Shown here piece after piece: positions 1 through 6,488 of a stretch of DNA of 7,638 bases. The DNA comes from an uncultured bacterium (GTDB lineage: Bacteria > Verrucomicrobiota > Kiritimatiellia > RFP12 > UBA1067). Positions within the stretch are counted from its first letter, which is position 1. The number at the start of each line of letters is the position of its first letter. The DNA lies in the NCBI GenBank assembly GCA_902779075.1, contig CACZAK010000203.1, positions 1-7,638 of the forward strand, given 5' to 3'. The translations under genes and the position numbers were made by a program. The notes under the pieces were generated by a model, which did no database searches, had not been told where the DNA came from, and saw only the letters and a list, made by a program, of their open reading frames with translations.

Positions 1-1
1 G

Positions 2-448
2 CGCTTCGCGGTTTGCGTTCCAAACCAGACGGGAGGCGGCGGAGTTCCGCTTGCGAAGCGCAATTTCGGGGAGAACATCTCGACTGAGATGAGGATGTTT
101 CCGCACTGGTACTGCAAGGCGTATGCGAAGTACATAGACAACGAGCAGGCGATGAAGTTCGACCAGCATCTTCTCGTCGCGGCAATTGCGCCGCGTCCGC
201 TGCTCGTCCAGGGATTCAACAGCGGGTGGTTTGACGCGAAGGGCGAATGGCTCTCCTGCCGCGCCGCTTCGTCGGCCTGGGAGTTTCTCGGCAAAGAGGG
301 GCTGCCAAAAGGCGATTTCCCTGACAACTACGACTTGTCGTGCGTTGGCTCCTCTTTTGGCTATGTCCGCCGCGGCGGGCAGCACGGGCTTGCCGGCTAC
401 GACTGGCTCTGGATGCTCGACTTTGCGGACAAGGCGCTTCGTAAGTAG
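2..448 (+). CDS. CE15-like glucuronoyl esterase, C-terminal part (5' end outside window)
   Basis: The open frame enters from the left edge, gives 148 residues and stops at TAG 446-448. It matches the C-terminal half of carbohydrate esterase family 15, which cleaves the ester between glucuronic acid of xylan and lignin alcohols. Visible family landmarks, in order: a glycine-rich NQTGGGG loop, RNFGE, FPHWYC, a DNEQA...FDQHLLVA segment, IAPRPLLV, a W.D.KGEWLS strand, and near the end GGQHGLAGYDW. The histidine at 383-385 lies where the catalytic triad histidine is expected. The nucleophilic serine (GxSxxGK motif) and any signal peptide lie upstream, outside the window. ATG codons at 89 and 95 are internal methionines, because homology to the family continues upstream of them to the window edge. 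Family assignment comes from remembered motifs, not a search. A related alpha/beta-hydrolase acetyl esterase is the main alternative. Confidence 0.82.
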   Translation, partial: RFAVCVPNQTGGGGVPLAKRNFGENISTEMRMFPHWYCKAYAKYIDNEQAMKFDQHLLVAAIAPRPLLVQGFNSGWFDAKGEWLSCRAASSAWEFLGKEGLPKGDFPDNYDLSCVGSSFGYVRRGGQHGLAGYDWLWMLDFADKALRK

Positions 449-496
449 CAGGATAAAACCCGAACTGCGCTCATTCTGGTAAAGCACACACGCCCG

Positions 497-559
497 AAAA
501 AGTTGTTTAATAAGTTGTGTTGCTTGCGCCGAGAAGTGATATGATACTCGCGGACGGTG
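497..559 (+). promoter_or_regulatory. 63-bp promoter module, copy 1
   Basis: This block recurs at 6803-6865 with only three substitutions: T511/C6817, T524/G6830 and G543/A6849. It contains a -10-like TATGAT at 540-545. TTGTGT at 515-520 is a candidate -35, but with a long 19-base spacer. Two aagttgtnt units start 12 bases apart, at 500 and 512. Transcription would start near 552, giving a leader of about 55 bases before the ATG at 606. The similarity ends abruptly after 559, so this is a shared upstream regulatory unit and not a shared gene. The promoter role is inferred from the -10 match and the position ahead of two genes. Confidence 0.7.
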
Positions 560-590
560 CAATCACGAGCTTGTTGTCTGGAAAAATCGA

Positions 591-596
591 GAAAGG
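591..596 (+). promoter_or_regulatory. Ribosome binding site for the SGNH gene
   Basis: GAAAGG ends 9 bases before the ATG at 606. It supports that start over the in-frame ATG at 627, which has only a weak AGG upstream. Both starts leave a usable signal peptide. Confidence 0.5.
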
Positions 597-605
597 CTAC
601 AGTCA

Positions 606-2777
606 ATGACGAAAACAGGGTATGCAATGGGTTTCAAGGTCCTCGGACTTCTCCTTTCGTTCGCCGCCTATGCGGCTGTGCCAAACGGCGTAAAGCTCGA
701 CGGCGACGAGTTCCGGGGGCACATACAGGGCGTGTGCACCGACGGGACGAACATCTACTGGTCGATGACGTACGACCTCGTGAAGACGGACATGGCCGGC
801 AGGGAGCTTGCGAGGTACAGCGACAAGTTCCACATGGGAGACCCATGCTGGCACCGCGGCAGGATATACGTTGGCGTCAACCGCATGGTTGAGAAGGGTG
901 TGCGCCGCGGCGACGAGGTCTGGGTGTTCGAGCCCGAGAGGCTCGAGCGCGTCAAGGTCTATCCGACGCCGCAGACGATCTGGTGCAACAACGGCCTCGA
1001 ATGGTACGGCGGCAGGTTCTGGATAGTGTCCTGCACCCCGACCCACAGCAGGTACAACTATGTCTTCGAGTACACGGAAGACTTCAAGTTCGTGCAGTGC
1101 CGCCCGATTGAGAGCGGATGGACGCTGGTCGGCGTCCAGACCATATGCCTGTGGGGCGACAAGATGCTGTTCGGGTGCTATGGCAGCAGCCGTGACCCGG
1201 TCATGCCGCACAAGTCGTGCACCTTTGCCGTCGACGTGAAGGACCTTGCTCGCAAGTCGGACAACGTCGAGTTTCCCTTCGTGGTTCCGGTTTCCGCCAG
1301 GGTCGAGTCGATGTCCGCCGAGGGGATGTTCGCCTTCGACGGCGGGATATGGACTGCACACGGAATAAACCGCAGCCAAAAGGATTCGGACGGCTCCGAG
1401 AACAGGCATGAGGGCCGCAAGTTCGGCGCACGCGTCTTGCGTAACAAGGTACTGGAGCGCAAGCTGGACGCCGCGCTGGGCGGAAGGGACGGCGGTGCGG
1501 CCGGGACTGCCGCCTGCGTCGCTCCTTTCAAGGACGGCGAGACAGTCGTGTTCCTCGGGGATTCGATCACGCATGGCGGGCGGTACGTCGCGGACCTGCA
1601 GCTCCTCTGGTCGCTGCGGCATCCGGGGTCGAACGTGACTTTTCACAACGCCGGCATAGGCGGCCAGCGCGCCAACCACGGGCTCGTCCGGTACGACTGG
1701 GACGTCGCCCCGCTCAAGCCGGACCGCGTGTTCATCATGTTCGGGATGAACGACGTGGCGCGTGACGAACGCTGGGCGCCCCCCGAGACGCCGGAAAAGC
1801 TTAAGCTGAGGGCGGAACTCACCCATACGTACGAGACGAATCTCGTCGCCCTTGTCCGAAAGGTGCGCGCGGCGGGGGCCGTGCCCGTCGTCATGACGCC
1901 GACGCCGTTCGACCAGTACACGTCCTCGACTAACGTAGTCAACTGCCCGGGGACGGACGACCCGGGGCTCAAGTCGTTCGCCGCGAAGGCCCGCGAGGTG
2001 GCGGCCGCGGAAAAGGCCGAGGTCGTGGAGCTCTACGACTACCTGGCCCCGATCCTCAAGGCGAACCCCGACAAGAAATTCCTGAAGGACCGCGTCCATC
2101 CCGGCCTCGAGGGGCATCTGCTGATTGCGGCGCTTGTCCTCCGTGCGATGGGGGAGGATGACGCCGTAGGAACGGCTACGCTCGACGCGTCGTCCGGCGG
2201 CCGCAGGTTCGTCTATAGGCCGAGGCGGCTTCCCTACCCGACGTGCAGGGAGTATGCCGTTGCCGATTCTGTCTGGCCGTTGACCGGCGGCTTTAACCGC
2301 GAGATCGTCAAGGTCGTCGGCCTCCCGGAGGGTTCATGGACGTTGCGCCTCGGCGAAGTGGCCTACGGAACGTTCACTGCAAAGGAGCTGTCGGACGGCG
2401 TCAACGTCACTACGACGGACGAGAAGCGCTATTCCCCGTCGCTCAAGGCGTCCGGCGTGGCGTGGTCGACGATGTCGTCGTTCCATGCCGAGCAGAGCGA
2501 GCTTCGCGTGCTTGCGCAGACGTTCTACCAGGTGAAGCGCCTCGGCGGAGACGTCTCGAGCCTCGACAGCTGCCTCGAGAAGTACGACGAGTGGATTTCC
2601 GCATACAGGCAGAAGCCGGAACTGATGCGCTACTACGTCCTCTACTCCAACAAGCTGCCAATGTTCAAGAAGAAGTATCTCGACAGGGAGAATTGCGAAA
2701 GGCGCATCTCGGAGCTTCGCGAGAAGATGTGGTGCCTCCAGGCGGAACCTTATGTGGTTTCGGTCGAGCGCAACTAG
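606..2777 (+). CDS. Secreted propeller-like / SGNH (GDSL) esterase fusion
   Basis: The product is 723 residues. Residues 1-24 form a signal peptide: basic start, hydrophobic core from about 11 to 22, small residues AYA before the cut. Residues ~30-285 contain spaced aromatic and Asp strands (CTDGTNIYW, GRIYVG, GGRFWIV, GDKMLFG, FAFDGGIWT) like blades of a beta-propeller; no catalytic motif was recognised there. An Ala/Gly-rich linker (~289-304) leads into an SGNH hydrolase. Its block I is GDSIT with nucleophile S320, block II is NAGIGG (348-353), block III is GMND with N382, and block V is DRVHPG with D495 and H498, so all catalytic blocks are intact. Residues ~520-723 form a mixed strand and helix C-terminal region. 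SGNH enzymes of this type usually remove acetyl groups from polysaccharides or sialic acid; the substrate here is unknown. The gene follows promoter module copy 1. The propeller may bind or position the glycan, which is inference. Confidence 0.85.
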   Translation: MTKTGYAMGFKVLGLLLSFAAYAAVPNGVKLDGDEFRGHIQGVCTDGTNIYWSMTYDLVKTDMAGRELARYSDKFHMGDPCWHRGRIYVGVNRMVEKGVRRGDEVWVFEPERLERVKVYPTPQTIWCNNGLEWYGGRFWIVSCTPTHSRYNYVFEYTEDFKFVQCRPIESGWTLVGVQTICLWGDKMLFGCYGSSRDPVMPHKSCTFAVDVKDLARKSDNVEFPFVVPVSARVESMSAEGMFAFDGGIWTAHGINRSQKDSDGSENRHEGRKFGARVLRNKVLERKLDAALGGRDGGAAGTAACVAPFKDGETVVFLGDSITHGGRYVADLQLLWSLRHPGSNVTFHNAGIGGQRANHGLVRYDWDVAPLKPDRVFIMFGMNDVARDERWAPPETPEKLKLRAELTHTYETNLVALVRKVRAAGAVPVVMTPTPFDQYTSSTNVVNCPGTDDPGLKSFAAKAREVAAAEKAEVVELYDYLAPILKANPDKKFLKDRVHPGLEGHLLIAALVLRAMGEDDAVGTATLDASSGGRRFVYRPRRLPYPTCREYAVADSVWPLTGGFNREIVKVVGLPEGSWTLRLGEVAYGTFTAKELSDGVNVTTTDEKRYSPSLKASGVAWSTMSSFHAEQSELRVLAQTFYQVKRLGGDVSSLDSCLEKYDEWISAYRQKPELMRYYVLYSNKLPMFKKKYLDRENCERRISELREKMWCLQAEPYVVSVERN

Positions 2778-2801
2778 CGGAATATGGTGTAATTGACACA
2801 C

Positions 2802-2808
2802 GGAGGAG
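2802..2808 (+). promoter_or_regulatory. Strong Shine-Dalgarno of the truncated gene
   Basis: GGAGGAG ends 8 bases before the ATG at 2817. It fixes the start of the broken gene at 2817 and not at the in-frame ATG at 2793, which would place the Shine-Dalgarno inside the coding region and put a charged stretch before the signal peptide. It is the best ribosome site in the window although its gene is broken. Confidence 0.7.
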
Positions 2809-2816
2809 ACGAAAAA

Positions 2817-2975
2817 ATGAAGAAGTTGCATCTAGGTTCCAGCCTGGTCCTTTTCTCGGCGATTGCGGCGGGTGCCGCGACTCTCACGCCGGAAAACGCC
2901 GAAGTCGTAGTAGTGAATGGCTCGCCCGACGTCGTCAAGATGGCGGGGCGAGAGCTGGCCTGCCCTCATGGATGA
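2817..2975 (+). pseudogene. Truncated start of a GH67-N/DUF4838-like secreted protein
   Basis: The frame gives only 52 residues. Residues 1-21 form a clear signal peptide (MKKLHLGSS, then a hydrophobic stretch ending AGAA). The next segment, TLTPENAEVVVVNG...KMAGRELA, reads like the first strand and helix of the N-terminal domain found in GH67 alpha-glucuronidases and ahead of DUF4838. The same pattern occurs inside the next gene at its residues 335-361 (TLTRATAEIVVEPG...YAADELG). Similarity ends after GRELA (about 2961), and the frame stops at TGA 2973-2975, just before the next promoter. It starts 39 bases after the SGNH stop codon, so the original full gene was probably in an operon with SGNH. 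The likeliest reading is a 5' remnant left by a deletion or by insertion of the following unit. A genuine small secreted peptide is possible but less likely. Confidence 0.65.
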
Positions 2976-2980
2976 AAGCC

Positions 2981-3012
2981 TTGTGATTTTTTGCGCGGAA
3001 ATCTGCTATAAT
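2981..3012 (+). promoter_or_regulatory. Promoter of the phosphoesterase-DUF4838 gene
   Basis: TATAAT lies at 3007-3012, preceded by TGC (an extended -10). TTGCGC at 2991-2996 is 16 bases before the -10, the same spacing as TTGCGC (524-529) to TATGAT (540) in the 63-bp module. TTGTGA at 2981-2986 corresponds to TTGTGT of the module with one base extra. No classic -35 sits 17 bases upstream. Transcription from about 3018 gives a leader of roughly 27 bases before ATG 3045. Confidence 0.6.
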
Positions 3013-3030
3013 GGCAGTACACTCAAAAGA

Positions 3031-3035
3031 AAGGA
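3031..3035 (+). promoter_or_regulatory. Ribosome binding site for start 3045
   Basis: AAGGA ends 9 bases before ATG 3045. With the promoter just upstream it supports 3045 as a real initiation site, although a second plausible start exists at 3138. Confidence 0.5.
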
Positions 3036-3044
3036 ATTCACAAA

Positions 3045-6000
3045 ATGGCACGTTCTATTCCCGTTTCGTTTTACCAGAAAGCGATTGCTTTCATGTCGGC
3101 TGCTTGCTGCGCGTCTTCCGGTAAGCAGGGGGGGGCTATGCGCGAAATGTTGAGCCGGGCAATTTTGATGATGTCGGCCGTCATCGCATGGTCGGCGGTT
3201 GGCGCCGAGCCGGTCATGCGCGTGGGCTTCGTGTCCGATACGCATGTCGGCACCTCCTATGGAAGATGCTGGAAGCTGAAGAATACGCTCGAGCTTTTCC
3301 GACGCGAGAAGTGCGACCTTCTCGTCAACGGCGGCGACATCGCGGACGCAAACCACCCGGAAAGCTACGCGGCGGTCCGCCGCATCTACGACGAGGCCTT
3401 CGCGGGAGAATCGCCGCCGCCGGAGATCTTCGCCTATGCCTGGCATGACGTTTACCAGTGGAAGGGGCATCTGCGCGACCAGGTCAACGGTGACGCCGCC
3501 GCCTGCTGGCCGGATCTCAAGGAACGGCTGCGCATCCCCCACCATCACACCGACAGGATCGTCCACCGCGGCTACACTTTCCTCGTTTTCCCCCAGTGGA
3601 TGACGGGCAAGGACGGCTTCCCGTCCTACGACGACTACGAGAAGTCGATTGCCGCGGCGTGCCGCGAGAATCCCGGGAAGCCCGTCTTCGTCGTCGATCA
3701 CGTGCCGCCGCGCGGGACGGTGCCGGGCTCCGTCAGGTGGGGCGACGGACGCAAACGCGAGATACTGGACAGGTATCCCCAGGTCGTCGTCCTGTCGGGC
3801 CATACACATGGCGACGTGTGCGACGACCGGTTGCTCTGGCAGGGGGGCTTCACGGTTATCAACGCCGGCTGCCAGCACTATTGGCAGGACGACGCGGCGG
3901 GTGCCGCGCCGACGAACCGGCCTGCCTTCAGCGCGCTCACGATCGACGTCATGCCCGACCGGCTGCTGGTTCGGCGGTTTGACGTCCGCGAGGGGAAGGA
4001 AGTCGCCGCGCCGTGGATCGTGCCCGTGCCGGCAGTCGTCACGCAGACGCTGACGAGGGCAACGGCGGAGATCGTCGTCGAGCCGGGATTGGGCGGTTCC
4101 GTGGACTACGCCGCCGACGAGCTGGGACAGTGGCTTGGCAAGGCATTGGGCGGCGTGATTCCCCGGGTGGCGAAGCCAACCCCGGGAAAGACCTCGATTG
4201 TCCTCGGTGACGGCGCGCTTGCCCGTGCCGCCGGTATCGATACGAGGACGCTCAAGCGTGATGGTTTCCGAATCCGGACGGCGGCAGGCAGGATCTATAT
4301 CGCCGGTCAGGACGAGAAGGACTTCGACCTTCGGCGCGTGGTGGAGAAGAATGGTTTCTCACCGCTTGATCGCCACGCGCATGCGACGGTCTTCGGCGTC
4401 TACGAGTTCCTCGAGCGCTTCGTCGGCGTCCGTTTCTACTTTCCGCACGAACTCGGGGTCGTTGTGCCGCGGGCGGACTCAATCACCGTGCCGCTGACTG
4501 ATCTGACGGTCGAGCCCAGAAACCTCATCCGGACGATCTATTGGGGAGAGGACGCTGTCTGGCTTGACGGTGATTCGAAGTCAAAGGAGAAGGACCGTGC
4601 CTTCGGACTGGGTTGGCTTCGGAACCGTCTGGGCACGTATAAGATACCGTGTTGTCACGGACAGAACGGCTTCCAGTACACGGAACGATTCGCTAAGACG
4701 CATCCCGAGTACTTCCAGATGCGCAGGGACGGTTCGCGCTGCCTTGAGACCGAGGCGGAGGAGTCGAAGATTGACGGGCAGGCGCGTCAGCTCTGCCATT
4801 CCTCTGCCGTCTGGGACGAGCTGTACGAGGACGTGAAGGCGTACCTGACGGGCCAGTCCGCCGAATCGCGCGGCATCCGGCGGCAAAACAATCCGAACGA
4901 ATTCGGCTGGAACGGCAACTGCTTTGAAGGCAAGTACGTGGACATCATGGCCCAGGACGGCATGATGCGCTGCTTCTGCCCCAAGTGCCAGGCGGCCTAT
5001 CAGGACAAGCCCGAATTCGCGACGGATCTCATCTGGGGAAATACGAAGCGACTGGCGGAGCGGCTCATCGCCGACGGCGTGCCGGGCTACGTGGTGCAGA
5101 TGTCGTACAATCCCTACCGCGACCTGCCGTCCTTCGATCTGCCGACGAACGTGCTCGTCATGGTGGCGGAGAACGGTCCGTGGAGCGTCGGCAACCCCGC
5201 CCTCATGTCGCGCGACTGCGGCCGCATCGAGGGCTGGGCGAAGAAGACGGGCGGCAGGGTGTGGCTTTGGAACTATCCGGGGAAATGGGGACGCTTTGCC
5301 CGTCCGGGCGTTCCCGCATCTGTGCCCAGGGCGTATGCGAAGTTCTACAAGGCCGTCGCCGGGTCAATTTTCGGCGCGTTTGCCGAATCGGAAACGGATC
5401 GCGCGATTTACAACTACCTGAACCACTATGTATTCGGACGCGTGATGTGGAATCCCGACGTTGACGTGGACGCGCTTCTCGACGAGCACCATCGGCTGAT
5501 GTTCGGCGCGGCCGCACCGGAGATGAAGGCATTCTACGAAGGGCTTGAGGACAAGTGGATCAATGAGATGGTCTCCCGGGAGAACAAGGGGACGAGTTTC
5601 TATGAAATGCCGACGGATCTTGTGCAGTGGCAGAAGGTCTATTCGCCGGAAGTGCTGAAGGCGTGGAATGGTTTGTTTGAGACGGGCGCGGCCAAACTGA
5701 AGGCCGGAAGCGACGAGGCAAGACGCCTGTCGTTCATCCGCAGCCAGTTCCTGGATCCGCTCGTTGCGGAGTCCGAGAAGTTCCTCGCCGACCTCCGGCC
5801 GGAAACGGAACTGGCGCGGCGGAAAGCCCGTCCGAACACGTCTATTCTCGTCAACGGCGACATTGACGGAATCGAGCACTGGATCGGCAGCGGAAAGTTC
5901 GATCCGACGACTTCGGTCACAGGCGGGGGATCCCTGATGCTGACGACGGTCTCGAACCGCGTGACCTGCATCCAGAAGCTGGGTCTGAAGCTCGAGCGCG

Positions 6001-6281
6001 ACACCCGTTACCGGATTTCCTACTTCATGAAGCAGACGGACCTGGCGCCGAATGCGGCTGCCATCGCCGTACTGTCGGACTATGGCGCAGATTCGGATGC
6101 GCGCACGTGGCAGACGCATCCGCGCAACGCGCCGACGGAGGGGCACGACTGGATCTTCCGTTCCTACGAGGTCCGAACGGGATCCAAACCCGACAAGGAC
6201 GCAAAGTCGTCGTTCGGCTTCTTCCTGACGGGTGCGGGAACGGCGTGGTTTGACGATGTGCGCGTCGAGAAGATTCCCTGA
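3045..6281 (+). CDS. Exported metallophosphoesterase–GH67N-like–DUF4838–CBM4/9-like fusion
   Basis: The product is 1078 residues from ATG 3045, or 1047 from ATG 3138, where a cleaner signal peptide begins (residues 32-54, ending AVGA). Residues 58-315 are a calcineurin-like metallophosphoesterase: D65 and H67 in SDTH, D98 in GGD, H219 in VVDHVPP, and H253 and H255 in GHTH. The usual GNH(D/E) motif reads AWHD (132-135), so the metal-binding Asn is missing. Residues ~335-490 resemble the GH67 N-terminal domain (TLTRATAEIVVEPG, YAADELG, SIVLGDG). Residues ~491-930 match DUF4838, with YWGED, HPEYFQMRRDG, a CFCPKC pair (643-648) and a helical tail around DEHHRLMFG. Residues ~933-1078 look like a CBM4/9 jelly roll (ILVNGD...YRISYFMK...AWFDDVRVE). 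DUF4838 proteins occur in glycan-degradation loci, but their activity is not established. Both the substrate and the reason for the phosphoesterase fusion are unknown. It has its own promoter and sits upstream of a GH28 relic. Confidence 0.82.
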   Translation: MARSIPVSFYQKAIAFMSAACCASSGKQGGAMREMLSRAILMMSAVIAWSAVGAEPVMRVGFVSDTHVGTSYGRCWKLKNTLELFRREKCDLLVNGGDIADANHPESYAAVRRIYDEAFAGESPPPEIFAYAWHDVYQWKGHLRDQVNGDAAACWPDLKERLRIPHHHTDRIVHRGYTFLVFPQWMTGKDGFPSYDDYEKSIAAACRENPGKPVFVVDHVPPRGTVPGSVRWGDGRKREILDRYPQVVVLSGHTHGDVCDDRLLWQGGFTVINAGCQHYWQDDAAGAAPTNRPAFSALTIDVMPDRLLVRRFDVREGKEVAAPWIVPVPAVVTQTLTRATAEIVVEPGLGGSVDYAADELGQWLGKALGGVIPRVAKPTPGKTSIVLGDGALARAAGIDTRTLKRDGFRIRTAAGRIYIAGQDEKDFDLRRVVEKNGFSPLDRHAHATVFGVYEFLERFVGVRFYFPHELGVVVPRADSITVPLTDLTVEPRNLIRTIYWGEDAVWLDGDSKSKEKDRAFGLGWLRNRLGTYKIPCCHGQNGFQYTERFAKTHPEYFQMRRDGSRCLETEAEESKIDGQARQLCHSSAVWDELYEDVKAYLTGQSAESRGIRRQNNPNEFGWNGNCFEGKYVDIMAQDGMMRCFCPKCQAAYQDKPEFATDLIWGNTKRLAERLIADGVPGYVVQMSYNPYRDLPSFDLPTNVLVMVAENGPWSVGNPALMSRDCGRIEGWAKKTGGRVWLWNYPGKWGRFARPGVPASVPRAYAKFYKAVAGSIFGAFAESETDRAIYNYLNHYVFGRVMWNPDVDVDALLDEHHRLMFGAAAPEMKAFYEGLEDKWINEMVSRENKGTSFYEMPTDLVQWQKVYSPEVLKAWNGLFETGAAKLKAGSDEARRLSFIRSQFLDPLVAESEKFLADLRPETELARRKARPNTSILVNGDIDGIEHWIGSGKFDPTTSVTGGGSLMLTTVSNRVTCIQKLGLKLERDTRYRISYFMKQTDLAPNAAAIAVLSDYGADSDARTWQTHPRNAPTEGHDWIFRSYEVRTGSKPDKDAKSSFGFFLTGAGTAWFDDVRVEKIP
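3128..3140 (+). repeat. G8 homopolymer tract and alternative ATG start
   Basis: Eight consecutive G (3128-3135) lie two bases before an in-frame ATG at 3138. If translation begins at 3045, the tract encodes Gln-Gly-Gly-Ala (residues 28-31) and a one-base slip would break the frame. If it begins at 3138, the tract serves as a G-rich ribosome site, pairing with CCUCC through one G-U wobble. The product from 3138 starts directly with a good signal peptide (MREMLSRAILMMSAVIAW). Confidence 0.6.
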
Positions 6282-6282
6282 T

Positions 6283-6287
6283 GAGGA
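6283..6287 (+). promoter_or_regulatory. Ribosome binding site for the TTG start of the GH28 relic
   Basis: GAGGA begins just after the stop codon of the upstream gene and ends 7 bases before TTG 6295. It is the reason for choosing TTG over the upstream in-frame ATG codons at 6232 and 6256, which lie inside the preceding coding region. Confidence 0.5.
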
Positions 6288-6294
6288 CAGACCG

Positions 6295-6488
6295 TTGAAG
6301 AGCGGAAAGATCGTTGTCGCGGCTCTCGCCGCCGTGCTGTCCCTGACCGCGAGGGCCGAAGCGCCGTTTCCTCTGCCGAAGGTCCCGGACGTCTCCATCC
6401 CCGACCGGTGCGTTGACGTAACCGATTACGGCGCGCGTGCCGACGGGATGAAATGCACGAAGGCGTTTGCCGATGCAATCGCCGCGGG
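6295..6488 (+). pseudogene. 5' fragment of a GH28 polygalacturonase-like gene
   Basis: From TTG 6295 the frame reads a signal peptide (KSGKIVVAALAAVLSLTARA), a short proline-rich spacer, and then VDVTDYGARADG...TKAFADAIAAG. That is the standard opening of the pectin-lyase-fold beta-helix in GH28 polygalacturonases (V.DYGA..DG...T.AF..AI). Intact GH28 enzymes are several hundred residues long. Here recognisable sequence stops after about 65 codons; beyond 6488 the frame continues with Arg/Ser-rich shadow sequence to TGA 6604-6606. It lies 13 bases after the upstream stop codon with its own Shine-Dalgarno, so the intact gene was probably translated from the same transcript. The break coincides with the start of an unrelated coding fragment in another frame. 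It is almost certainly non-functional as a glycosidase. Confidence 0.75.

Noticed and set aside
449..496. Possible terminator after the CE15 gene
   Set aside because: No stable GC hairpin followed by a T-run could be made out by eye.
603..2117. Long minus-strand open frame of 504 codons
   Set aside because: It is antisense to the well-supported SGNH fusion, is rich in Arg, Val, His and Pro as expected for a high-GC shadow, and shows no recognised motif or signal peptide.
2793..2816. Earlier in-frame ATG for the truncated DUF4838-type gene
   Set aside because: The strong GGAGGAG would lie inside the coding region, and the added residues (MTHGGDEK) spoil the signal peptide start.
3006..3878. 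Minus-strand open frame over the phosphoesterase
   Set aside because: The sense strand carries all the metallophosphoesterase motifs here; the antisense product shows no recognised motif.
6232..6294. Upstream ATG codons for the GH28 fragment
   Set aside because: They lie within the end of the previous gene, give a charged non-signal leader, and lack a ribosome site, whereas GAGGA precedes TTG 6295.
5364..6398. Minus-strand open frame of 344 codons over the DUF4838/CBM end
   Set aside because: Antisense shadow of a confident gene, crossing a gene boundary, with Arg-rich low-information composition.
6453..6485. ATG start of an apparent 91-codon gene containing the ATPase tail
   Set aside because: The first ~11 codons are the GH28 fragment read in another frame; family similarity begins only at about 6486 and no ribosome site precedes the ATG.
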